From Cyclobacteriaceae bacterium (GTDB lineage Bacteria; Bacteroidota; Bacteroidia; Cytophagales; Cyclobacteriaceae): a stretch of DNA of 64,000 nt. The stretch spans positions 233,728 to 297,727 of the forward strand of contig CATQIH010000014.1 of the NCBI GenBank assembly GCA_958296015.1, in the 5' to 3' direction. Made by a program: the position numbers and the translations under genes. The notes beneath the pieces are model-generated. The model searched no databases, had not been told where the DNA came from, and worked only from the letters and a program-made list of their open reading frames with translations. Shown here piece after piece: positions 38,092-47,673 of the stretch. Position 1 is the stretch's first letter, and each line of letters begins with the position of its first letter.

Positions 38092-38668
38092 TCAGTGGCT
38101 TTTGAAGGTGAGGCGATGCCAGGGTGTGAAGCCGTTTTTCAGGATAGCCCGTTTGTGTGCCATAGTGGGGTATCCTACGTTGCTGCTCCATCCATATTGC
38201 GGATGGTCATCTGCCAGGCGCATCATCAGTGTATCTCTGTATGTTTTAGCAAGCACAGAAGCTGCGGCAATGGAAAAGAATTTGCTGTCGCCCTTCACAA
38301 TGCACTCGTGTGGGATGCCGGGATAGGGGTTGAAACGGTTTCCATCAATGAGCAATAGCTCTGGCACTGTTTTTAGCTGCTCAATGGCCTTGTGCATTGC
38401 CAGAAAAGGAAGCGTTCAGGATATTTATTTCATCTATTTGCTGGTTGTCTACTTCGGCAATGGCATAAGCCAAAGCAACTACCTTGATCTCTTCTTCAAT
38501 AGCTAAACGCTGTCCCTTCAGGAGTGTTTTTGAATCGGTAAGCACATCATGCGTAAAGTTTTTGGGCAAAATGACGGCTGCGGCTACCACAGGGCCTGCC
38601 AGGCAGCCTCTTCCTACTTCATCGCATCCGGCCTCTATCAGGTGACTTGTAAAATAAGTTTTTAACAT
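38092..38668 (-). pseudogene. rnhB: ribonuclease HII gene with one frameshift
   Basis: RNase HII removes ribonucleotides from DNA. The first frame gives IEAGCDEVGRGCLAGPVVAA (catalytic Asp-Glu) to NASF. The other frame continues from [20 protein letters not shown] through [20 protein letters not shown] to the end. Removing one T from the minus-strand TTTT run (AAAA at 38404-38407) restores [11 protein letters not shown], the standard family sequence, and a protein of about 191 residues. It starts 3 bases after the SNF2 gene ends. Inactivation or a sequencing error are both possible. Confidence 0.88.
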
Positions 38669-38671
38669 ATG

Positions 38672-41640
38672 CTACTCTAAAATTGCGCTGATATCTTCTC
38701 TTGTCAACTTCTTAATAAAACTTTCTTCCGCAGAGATCAGATCAGTGGCCAGTTTGAGTTTGTTCTGCTGTAGCCTTAGTATCTTTTCTTCCACTGTATT
38801 GCGGGTGATGAATTTATAGGTAAAAACCTTGTTTTCCTGCCCAATACGGTGCGCTCTGTCTATGGCTTGTGCTTCTACCGCTGGGTTCCACCACGGGTCC
38901 ATGATGAATACATAGTCAGCTTTGGTTAGGTTGAGTCCTACCCCACCGGCCTTCAAAGAGATCAGGAATAGCTTGAGTTCTTCATCGTGCTGAAAGCGCT
39001 CTACCTGCTCTTTGCGGTTTTTGGTGCTGCCATCCAGATAGGCAAACTCGTATCCCTTTTCTTTAAGTTGGTTTCCCAGCAGCGTCAGGTGCTTTACAAA
39101 CTGGCTGAACACCAGTATCTTATGGTCTTTGCCAATGGCGTTGTCCAGCATATGCAGGGCATCTTCCAGCTTACCGGAGCTGCCTTCGTAGTGCGGGTCT
39201 ACCATGTGTGGGTGGTTGGCAATCTGCCGAAGCTTGGTAAGCCCTTGCAGCAGCAATATTTGTGATTTCTGTGTATGCCTTCTGTTTCTATCAGGTTCAG
39301 AATTTCATTTCTGTAAAACGATTTTGCTTCTTCATATCGTGCCTCCTGCTCCTCTGTCATGGTGCAATACTGCACATTCTCTACCTTTTCGGGGAGTTCG
39401 GTTGCTACCTGCCATTTCTGCCGACGCAGGATGAAGGGTTTGATGATGCTGTACAGCTTTTTCGTTTTATCTACGTCCCCTTTCTTTTCTATAGGATTGA
39501 CAAACTCATTGCGGAAGAAAGACTGGCTTCCCAGCAAGCCCGGATTGACGAAAGACATTTGCGACCAGAGGTCAAACGTGCTGTTTTCAACAGGTGTACC
39601 CGTAAGGATCAGGCGATATTTGGAATTGAGTACCTTCACGGCCTGGGCAATGTTGGAATCAGGATTTTTAATGGCCTGTGATTCATCCAGGATCACATAC
39701 TGGAAATAATAATCTTTCAGGATGTCAATATCCAGGCGCACAATACCGTAAGAGGTGAGCACTAGGTCGTATTGCTGAAACTGCGCCACATTCTTCTCTC
39801 GATTAGTGCCTGTATATGTGAATACTTTGAGCGATGGCGTAAACTTCTGCGCCTCCATTTCCCAGTTATACAGTAGCGAAGTAGGCATCACCAGCAGCGA
39901 GGTATGTGCTATGCCTTTTGCTTCACAGATTTCTTTTTGGTGCTGTAGCATGGCCAGTGTCTGCACGGTTTTCCCCAAACCCATATCATCCGCCAGGCAC
40001 CCCCCAAAATTGTAGCTGTTGAGAAAGTTCATCCAGTTGTACCCGGCTTTCTGGTAGGGCCGGAGCATACCATTGAAATCTTTGGGAAGCGGGGTATCAT
40101 CAATGCTGTCAAACTCCCGCAAGCGCTCCAGCTTCCGATCCATGCTCACTTTGGCCAGGCTTCCGTTTTGCAGATCTTGTACAAGCGACAAATGATATTT
40201 TTTGAGCTGCATCCCTTGGTTTCCGGCATCAATGCTTTGTTCTGCAAAGGCAAACAGTTCAGAATATTCGGTAAACCACACCGCCGGTATCACAGCTATT
40301 TCGCCATTAGGCAGCACAAATTCTCTTTGTTTGTTCAGAATCAGGGCACGTATCTTCTGAAAAGGTATTTCGTAAGGCCCAAATCGCACTTTCGCGTAAA
40401 TATCGAACCAATCGATATTTTCTTTGATCTCTATGTTGATGGAAGACTCGCCCAGGAAATACTTTTTATCTTTCTGATAACGCTGGTGCAAAGAAATGCC
40501 CATTTCTTCCAGCGTTTCCCGGTGCCGGTTGATCCAATCGAAAGCGGCTGTTTTGGTTAACACCGCCTGCGAACGCCTGAACTCTATCTGGTTGCTCTTG
40601 AGCCAGTTCAGCACCTTTTGTTCTTCCTGCATGTTTCTCACAATACGGCGAAACGTATACCGGTCGGCTTCCTTTTCTACTGTAACGCTTACCGGGTTGT
40701 TCTTTTCGTATTTGAAATGATGGCTACCGTATTGAAAAGCCAGTTCAAAGTATATTTTATCTGCCGCAGAAACTACGTGGGTGTCAGCCGCCGTGGCTTC
40801 GTTTCCGTTGCCAAAAAGCGATGCTTGTTCGGCATGTGCCACCTCGTAGAAGCTAAGGGTTGTCTGTGGCATGTATCGTTCTGTTTGTATGTCGAAGCCC
40901 TTGGCATATACATCAAAAGAGGCAACCAAAGGTGCCACAAACTTGTGATAATAGGAATCCTCTACTTTTTTGGGAATGATAATGGATCTCTTATTCAGAA
41001 AAGGCTGTAGCTTGTTGCCATCCACATCTTTTTCAAAGCTATACAGCTTACCTGCCAGCACCATCCAGGCAGGTTGCTTGCAGATGATGTAGGCATTTTT
41101 ATACTGGAAATCTATCTTTTCGCCGTTGTATTTGATGGTGGGAAAATAAAGTGTGCTTTCCTCGTTGCGCCGGAAATGAAACAGCACGGTAGCCTTTTGC
41201 GTCAGCACTTCTATCTCTTTACCTATAGGCTCGCCATCGTTGCTCATTTCAAACAGTTGCTTGCCCTCCAGCAATGGCAGGATACGGGAACGTGTAACCT
41301 CCAGGTAACGGGCTATCTCTTTTTGTAACTGCTGCGACTTTTCGGTATCGCCGTTGAAGACTTTATAGAAAAACTCGTGGGTTTTGATCTTCTTTTTATA
41401 GAATTTTTGAATAACCGCATCTTGTTGCATAGCATCCATGAGCCTGATCAGTTCGTAATCCTGCACGTCGAGTTCCTGCTCAAATTCGTGGGCGTTTTTT
41501 GAGGAAATATTCTGGTGCTCAAAAGTAAACCGGCCCTGGTCGTCTAGCTGCACGGCAAACGACTCAAAAAGAAAGCCCAGGTACTCATGAGTGAACAGTG
41601 AGTAAATGATTTTGAAAGGCTTGTCGGTGGATACTTTCAT
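38672..41640 (-). pseudogene. SNF2 family DEAD/DEAH helicase gene with one frameshift
   Basis: The long upstream part (41640 to about 39275) carries an N-terminal substrate region, then Walker A LADDMGLGKTVQTLAMLQHQ, VILDESQAIKNP and TGTPVENSTFDLWSQMSF. Around 39269-39285 the frame shifts by one base. The other frame gives QILLLQGLTKLRQIANHP and the helicase C domain (VFSQFVKHLTLLG, GVGLNLTKADYVF, QAIDRAHRIGQ) to 38672. The restored product would be about 990 residues, a Swi2/Snf2-type chromatin or RNA-polymerase-remodelling ATPase. Either two fragments are made or the shift is an error. Confidence 0.88.
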
Positions 41641-41709
41641 AGGCAGGAATATAAGATAACATAATGCTGGCGTGGCATCATCTATAGCTTTCGGTGGTTG
41701 TTGGTATGG

Positions 41710-42942
41710 TTATAAAAGTTTTTTGACATCTGTATGGGCAGCGATAGCAGCCGGACGGTAGGCAGCTAAAAACGTAATGACTGTGATGCTCAGAGCAGTG
41801 TACATAAAGTCAGTAAGCTGCATCTTCACCGGATAAGCATCTACGATAGCTGTTTGCATTCCCATAGAAACCAAGCCAAACTCCTGCTGCATCCAGCATA
41901 TCATCAAACCTGCCACCAACCCCGTAAGTGCTCCTGTAAATGCAATGATCGCTCCTTCATACAAAAATATCCATCTCACTATTTTGCGGCTTGCTCCCAT
42001 AGCATACAGCATGGCTACATCTTTCTGTTTATCAATAGCCAGCATCGACAATGAGAAAAATATATTGAATGAAGCAACTGCCAAAATAAAAGAAAAAGTT
42101 AAATAAACGAATAGCTTTTCTATTTTTATTGCTTTCAGCAAACTAGCGTGTTGCTGATCGCTGTTGCGTACGACAAGCTGGTCGCCTAATAAGTTTTCCA
42201 ACCGTTTCTGTACACCACTCACACTTTCCTGATTGGTAGTTTTGATCTCCAGGGCCGTCCGTTCCTGCTTATAGTCAAATATCGCCTGAGCAAAACTAAG
42301 CGGCACGATGACATAATTGGCATCAAATTGTTTTTCGACGGCAAATACACCGCCCGGCATGATGTTTTTCCGGTTGACGTAGTTTTGCATGGGGTTTGGG
42401 TTGAACCCTGTCTGTATCTGCCGCTTGGGTGTGAATATCTGTAACATATAAAACTTATTGGCCGGAGCTACCGACAGCGTATACTGCACCCCTCTGCCAA
42501 GCAGCGCATAGCTTCTTCCGTCTTCTTCCAACATAGCACTGCCATGCACCATAGCCTGTTCCAGGTGGTTTTGTTTGATAAAATTATCACTTACACCCTT
42601 CAGCTTGATGTTCATATCAGCATTCTGGTACCGGGCCAGGGCATTGTCTTCTATCACTTCCGTCACAATATCTACGCCCTTCACTTTTTGTATTTGCTGT
42701 AACATTGAGTCGGTTACCGTAAAAGTTTTACCGGTGGCAGGTGTGACTTTAATCTCCGGATCAAACGTATTATACGAATCGCGTATCAGTTCTTCCAGTC
42801 CGTTGAAGACCGACAGCACCACTACCAGGGCCATCGTACCAATCCCTACTCCAATCATGGAGATGTTGGCAATGATAGAAATAAAGTTTTTCTTTTTCTT
42901 AGACCGAAAATAGCGTCTGGCAATAAAAAACGGAAAGTTCAA
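41710..42942 (-). CDS. FtsX-like ABC transporter permease (LolC/LolE type)
   Basis: 410 residues. One N-terminal helix (ISIIANISMIGVGIGTMALV), a large periplasmic MacB-PCD-type domain (about 60-270) and three C-terminal helices (LTFSFILAVASFNIFFSLSM, IAFTGALTGLVAGLMICW and the last near 375-395) form the FtsX/LolE topology. It probably extracts lipoproteins from the inner membrane with an ATPase encoded elsewhere. It lies 84 bases downstream of rbfA on the same strand, a common pairing in Bacteroidota. Confidence 0.88.
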   Translation of the reverse strand: MNFPFFIARRYFRSKKKKNFISIIANISMIGVGIGTMALVVVLSVFNGLEELIRDSYNTFDPEIKVTPATGKTFTVTDSMLQQIQKVKGVDIVTEVIEDNALARYQNADMNIKLKGVSDNFIKQNHLEQAMVHGSAMLEEDGRSYALLGRGVQYTLSVAPANKFYMLQIFTPKRQIQTGFNPNPMQNYVNRKNIMPGGVFAVEKQFDANYVIVPLSFAQAIFDYKQERTALEIKTTNQESVSGVQKRLENLLGDQLVVRNSDQQHASLLKAIKIEKLFVYLTFSFILAVASFNIFFSLSMLAIDKQKDVAMLYAMGASRKIVRWIFLYEGAIIAFTGALTGLVAGLMICWMQQEFGLVSMGMQTAIVDAYPVKMQLTDFMYTALSITVITFLAAYRPAAIAAHTDVKKLL

Positions 42943-43026
42943 GCTGCTGAAGTTATGAAGTAACTGATATTGATTAGGAAAACCGGAGACCGAAAAGCTT
43001 TAACTTCGGATTCCAAACTCCGGTCT

Positions 43027-43407
43027 TTAGTCTTCTTCCTCTTCTTCAGGTGGAATGTCAAGGTCTGCAAGCAGCGAATCGATGTGTGCGGCATAGTCAG
43101 CACTATCGTCCAGAAAAAACAACAGTTCCGGTACGACGCGTACTACTTTGCCGATGCGGTTGCCCAGTTGCCGACGCACTTCACCCTTTTTCATCACGAT
43201 GGCATCCAGGAGAGCCTGTTTGTTTTCGCTGAGCATAAAGCTGAGGTATACCCTGGCAATGCTCAAGTCGGGACTCATGTGTACATTGGTAATGGTAACA
43301 AAAGCCTTGCTACTGCCTGTGATACTGGCTCCATTTCGCTGGAAAATATCGCTCAGGTCTTTTTGTATAAGGCCAGAGAACTGTTTTTGCCTTTTGCTTT
43401 CTTTCAT
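43027..43407 (-). CDS. rbfA: ribosome-binding factor A
   Basis: 126 residues from the ATG at 43407 (MKESKRQKQFSGLIQKDLSD). RbfA matures the 5' end of 16S rRNA and is needed in the cold. The type-II KH-like core is recognisable (FVTITNVHMSPDLSIARVYL, LGNRIGKVVRVVPELLFFLD). An acidic tail (PPEEEEED) ends the protein. It precedes the LolC/E-like permease. Confidence 0.92.
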   Translation of the reverse strand: MKESKRQKQFSGLIQKDLSDIFQRNGASITGSSKAFVTITNVHMSPDLSIARVYLSFMLSENKQALLDAIVMKKGEVRRQLGNRIGKVVRVVPELLFFLDDSADYAAHIDSLLADLDIPPEEEEED

Positions 43408-43637
43408 AATATCATATTTTAACGGCTTGGCATACACCTGTTCTTACATGCGTAAAACAGCATATACTGCTTCAGTTGAACAATTAAACGCAAGGACGTA
43501 AGATAACGTCACAAAATTATGCCTAATTTCACAAAATACTACACATTGTTGCGAATACCAAAACGTATTGTTTGTTTTACATGCTGAAGCATTGACGTTG
43601 TTCAGTATCAGCGTTATATTATTAACACCACAAAGTC

Positions 43638-45041
43638 TTGTTAACATATTTCAGAGTGAATGATCCATATAGGATGCTGAGCATTCTTGGATTGGCCATA
43701 TTGACCCGCTTGCCTTTTATTTTGACGGGAAACCACCTTACCGTTCCCGAACTGAACTGGATGCTGGTAGGAGAGAAACTGGCTACAGGAAACCACCTGT
43801 ATGTGGGTGTTTGGGATAGTATAGGCCCGCTTGCTGCGCTGGCGTATCATCTTATCGAGTGGGTTTCCGACCGCAATCAACTGGTTTATGTGCTCATAGC
43901 CACCTTGCTAATCACCCATCAGGCACTGGTATTCAATAGTTTTCTGCTCAACAAGAAAGCATATGGCGAAAGCACTTATGTGCCTGCTTTTGCCTACATT
44001 CTGCTTTCCTGCTTTTCCTTCGACTTCTATACACTGTCGCCAGTATTGCTTTCGCTTACCTGGCTGCTGCTGGCACTTCGCAACTTGTTTTATCGTATTG
44101 AAAGCCAATCTAAAGATACACGTATTTTGGGCACCGGCATCTATCTGGGCATTGCTACGCTATTCTATTTGCCCTCTGGCTTGTTTCTAATCTCTACGCT
44201 CGCTTCTTATCTGCTTTATGCCAGCGTTTCTCCCCGGCATTTGCTGTTGTTGCTCTACGGAACAGTGCTTCCGCTGTTGCTGGCTGCTACATATTTCTTT
44301 TACTTTGGCGCGCTCAGTCCGTTTCTGGATCAGTACCTGTTGTATTTTCAGGCGATCAGATATCAGCCCTATACATCGCTTTCGGCAGTACTGGTCATCA
44401 GTATTATACCGATGGGCTTTCTGATAGCTTCGCTATACAAAGTATTTCAACAACGATATACTAATCAGCAGTCTAAGCTACAGCAAGTGATGTTACTCAA
44501 CCTGGCAGTCGCTGTGATCATCGTCATCATGGCCAGAGAAAGAGCCGCTTATCACCTTTTGTACCTGGTGCCTGCCATTGCCTTCTTTGTGTCTTACCTG
44601 CTGCTGATGGTCAAGCGGTTTTTGTTAGCCGAACTGATCACTACAGTATTTGCTGTACTGGTTGTGCTCAATGGTTATGCGTTTCTGTTTGGTTTCTTTT
44701 CTTCTAATAAGATCACAGAGGTGGCTACGCTACTTACCCAGCCTACCCGCTATGATGAACTGGTGAAAGGCAAGAAAACATTAATATTGGGAAATGATAT
44801 CAACGTGTATCGGCATGCCTACCTGGCTACCCCTTACTTAAACTGGCAACTGTCGGCCCGGCAACTGGAGCAAACCGATTATTATGAAAATCTTACCCAG
44901 GTATATGTCAACTTCTCCAACGATATGCCAGAAATTATCATAGACGAAGCTTCTCTGATGCCGCAGCTTGGCAAACGCATTCCGATCATCAGGCAACACT
45001 ATCAGCAAATACCTGGACAGCCGGTATATATCAGGCAATAA
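43638..45041 (+). CDS. DUF6427-type polytopic membrane protein
   Basis: 467 residues with about ten to twelve hydrophobic helices. The N-terminal FRVNDPYRM segment is a conserved start of this Bacteroidota family and requires the TTG start at 43638, since no ATG precedes it. LPFILTGNHLTVPELNWMLV and GNHLYVGVWDSIGPLAALAY show a glycosyltransferase-C-like loop pattern, so a polyprenyl-sugar transferase role is possible but unproven. Confidence 0.72.
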   Translation: MLTYFRVNDPYRMLSILGLAILTRLPFILTGNHLTVPELNWMLVGEKLATGNHLYVGVWDSIGPLAALAYHLIEWVSDRNQLVYVLIATLLITHQALVFNSFLLNKKAYGESTYVPAFAYILLSCFSFDFYTLSPVLLSLTWLLLALRNLFYRIESQSKDTRILGTGIYLGIATLFYLPSGLFLISTLASYLLYASVSPRHLLLLLYGTVLPLLLAATYFFYFGALSPFLDQYLLYFQAIRYQPYTSLSAVLVISIIPMGFLIASLYKVFQQRYTNQQSKLQQVMLLNLAVAVIIVIMARERAAYHLLYLVPAIAFFVSYLLLMVKRFLLAELITTVFAVLVVLNGYAFLFGFFSSNKITEVATLLTQPTRYDELVKGKKTLILGNDINVYRHAYLATPYLNWQLSARQLEQTDYYENLTQVYVNFSNDMPEIIIDEASLMPQLGKRIPIIRQHYQQIPGQPVYIRQ

Positions 45042-45107
45042 AACTACTAAATAGACAGAAGACTTACCTTTATTCAGCTTTGGCATATCCTTTGGAAAAC
45101 CATGACT

Positions 45108-45138
45108 AGACAATTCATGTAATTAATTGTCTTTTGCT
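45108..45138 (+). terminator. terminator after the DUF6427-type gene
   Basis: AGACAATT and AATTGTCT (8 bp, 45108-45115 and 45125-45132) with a 9-base loop, followed by TTTGCTTT. It lies just before the next plus-strand gene. Confidence 0.65.
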
Positions 45139-45151
45139 TTATTATCAAGTC

Positions 45152-46144
45152 ATGCGTTATTCTTATATTTTATTTTTATCGATACTGCTATGCTGTACAG
45201 CCTGCAAGCACACAGCAGAAAACAATACTAACTATGCTGTTTTTTCTGCTACAGCTTCCGGGCAGCCCGTCAGTAGTCTGCCCTGGGAGCGCGAAATCAG
45301 TTTGATCGAGCAAAAGCTTTATAGCATCAACCAAACAGCGGCTTCGCTGGAACATATCACCATCGATTCTATAACTTGCTACCTACAGCAGGGAAAACTT
45401 GTGAAGATCACCGTCGCCTCTGAGTCCAATGCGCTCCTCACCGAATATTACTATGACGAGATACTCCCCAAACAAGCTTATTTTGTGCATAGCACGCAGT
45501 TCGTTGCTACAGAAAGCTACCTGGCAGCGCAACAGTATTACTTTATCCAGGACACGCTTATTAGGTGGATAGATGAAAATAAGCAGCCTGTCTCCGATAC
45601 TTCTATGGCTTACTTTTACAAATCCAAAGAATTGCTTTTCAGGTCTGTCGATCTTTTTGCGCGCTGGAAAAACCATCAGTATGATATGCAACATGAGTAC
45701 TATCAGGGTTTGGTCAGAGACATCGATAGGCTGAAAGATCAAATGGAGCATACAAAATATACTATGGTGGGCGATAGTGCTGACCGTGAGCACCGAATAG
45801 AAGCAGAAGGCTTTGAAGAGTCTATCAGGTTTTATGATGCACAGGGAGCTTTGGCTATCTATTACACCGGCTATGGCGGCCCACATGGTACAGAACGCAT
45901 CCATGAGTACTATTACCAGAAACAAATGATCTGTAGCGTTACGGAGAACACCTACTGGCAACATCTCTACCTACCGGCTTACAACAACTTGTATGGCACT
46001 TCTCAGAATGCTTCTATCTGCAAAACGTATTACCAGCAGGGTAAGCGATTCCGGTCGGTGAGCGTAGAAGAAAACACCATTTCTTTGCTTCACGGTTACC
46101 CTCAGATTCATCAGTTATCTATTCCTCAAACTACAGATTATTAA
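45152..46144 (+). CDS. hypothetical lipoprotein
   Basis: 330 residues from the ATG at 45152. Signal peptide SYILFLSILLCCTAC ends with a lipobox. The mature chain contains repeated antiparallel-strand-like pieces (ITIDSITCYLQQGKLVKITV, EGFEESIRFYDAQGALAIYY, REHRIEAEG) of the kind seen in MORN- or YD-like beta proteins, but no family is recognised. It stands alone after a terminator and converges with the MscS gene. Confidence 0.7.
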   Translation: MRYSYILFLSILLCCTACKHTAENNTNYAVFSATASGQPVSSLPWEREISLIEQKLYSINQTAASLEHITIDSITCYLQQGKLVKITVASESNALLTEYYYDEILPKQAYFVHSTQFVATESYLAAQQYYFIQDTLIRWIDENKQPVSDTSMAYFYKSKELLFRSVDLFARWKNHQYDMQHEYYQGLVRDIDRLKDQMEHTKYTMVGDSADREHRIEAEGFEESIRFYDAQGALAIYYTGYGGPHGTERIHEYYYQKQMICSVTENTYWQHLYLPAYNNLYGTSQNASICKTYYQQGKRFRSVSVEENTISLLHGYPQIHQLSIPQTTDY

Positions 46145-46381
46145 ATTTGCGTTTAAAATTGGAGCAAGGGCCTGAAGTGTCTTCGCCTTGCAAACGAGCA
46201 GTCTCTCAAACTACATGGCTACCGGCAAAGCAAAACCTACTTTTGTTTTTCAGCAAATCGTTTGCTTCAGGGAGCATATTGAAGGGGCTAACGTATTGTT
46301 GAATATCTCTAGAAAAATCAAGCACATGATCCTTACTTTACACAAAGAACTGATTCAAAAAAGCCATGTAACCGTAAAAAC

Positions 46382-47326
46382 CTACGCTTGGGAAGTACGC
46401 ACTGTTTCCGGTTCATATGTTTGCCTTACCCACTGCACTACTTTTTTGAGTACCCAGTGGTGCATTTTACTTTTCTGTTCAAAGGCGGGTTTGCTTAGGG
46501 CAAACCGAAATTGAAGCATTATTTTGTCAGTCAGCACCTGTAGGAGTAGCAGTTCATACGTACGGCGTTTGATGCTGTCTTTGAATGGCTCCATGTGCCG
46601 TATCAGGGCTTCTTCCAGCAAATCAATATTTGCCATGTACTCGGGTTTCAACTCAAAGTTCACCTCCATATAAATGGACGCTTTTTTGGTGTAATTGACG
46701 ACATCTGAAGAGAATACGGTGCTGTTGGGAATAATGATCATGTGCCGCGCATCATCCAGCAAATGTACGTTGCTTAGCGTAATATCTACCACTTTGCCTG
46801 TATGATTGCCTACTTTTACATAATCGTTCAGCGAAACCCGGTCAGACAGCATGATGATCAGTCCGTTGATGGTATTGGATATATAATCTTTGGTGATAAG
46901 CACCGTAGCCACCGCTACCAAGCTGAAGGAGGCAAAAAAAGCCTGCCAGTTTAGTTCTGCCAACAGGAAAAAAGTGGCGATCAGTACGGACGCATTCAGG
47001 ATAGTAGCTATCCGGTTAATGCCCAGCACTACGTTATCTTCACTATTACGCTTTTTTCTGATATGAAAATACACAATAACCATTCTGACAGAAGATATCA
47101 GCAGGTTGGCCGCCAGGTAAAATGAAGCTCCCTTGACTATTTTGGTTAAGATTTTTGAGTGCAGATTTAACCATAATTGATTAACCGAAGTTTCCGAATG
47201 CAGACTCAACCATGACTGATAAGTAAAGTTGATATATACCAAAACAAGTAGCAGCAATAGCTTGAATATGTAAGCAACACGCTTGTGATGCTCTTTCTTC
47301 ACAATTTCCTTTTTTAACGCAACCAT
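46382..47326 (-). CDS. mechanosensitive ion channel family protein (MscS)
   Basis: 314 residues: three to four N-terminal helices, then the MscS core. The pore-lining helix reads ASFSLVAVATVLITKDYISN, followed by NGLIIMLSDRVSLNDYVKVG and the beta domain GKVVDITLSNVHLLDDARHM with IIIPNSTVFSSDVVNYT. It would act as an inner-membrane osmotic safety valve. Isolated minus-strand gene. Confidence 0.9.
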   Translation of the reverse strand: MVALKKEIVKKEHHKRVAYIFKLLLLLVLVYINFTYQSWLSLHSETSVNQLWLNLHSKILTKIVKGASFYLAANLLISSVRMVIVYFHIRKKRNSEDNVVLGINRIATILNASVLIATFFLLAELNWQAFFASFSLVAVATVLITKDYISNTINGLIIMLSDRVSLNDYVKVGNHTGKVVDITLSNVHLLDDARHMIIIPNSTVFSSDVVNYTKKASIYMEVNFELKPEYMANIDLLEEALIRHMEPFKDSIKRRTYELLLLQVLTDKIMLQFRFALSKPAFEQKSKMHHWVLKKVVQWVRQTYEPETVRTSQA

Positions 47327-47673
47327 AGCATTTTTTTATACAGCAAAAATATAGCGGAAATTTGATCTAAGCCTGCTCAGGCAAGAAAATTCCCGTTATA
47401 CTTCACAAATGGCCAACATTGTACGGATTATCTCCAAGAGTAGGGAGATTGCAGGTGGCTTTATCCTGAACTTCGCCGGAAACCATCGCTCGTATCACCC
47501 TTTTTTTGCTTTCCGTTGTTTGTTATGGTGGTTTTAAATCATTCTGGCAAGCTTTTCGTTTACTATGTTTCTGGCAATCACTGTTTTTCCTTACATGGTG
47601 AGGAAATCTGTATACTATCGAGGCACTGGTGCTTGCGTATGTATGTTCGTAACTTTAGCATAATAACTGTTGT
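47327..47673. other. 347-base divergent intergenic region
   Basis: No coding frame. A TAACTTTA (7 of 8 to TAnnTTTG) lies about 20 bases before the AsmA gene and could be its promoter box, with TTG about 25 bases further upstream. Nothing else was seen. Confidence 0.45.

Noticed and set aside
46188..46514. 108-codon plus-strand frame overlapping the MscS gene end
   Set aside because: Overlaps a clear MscS C-terminus by more than 130 bases and shows no protein features.
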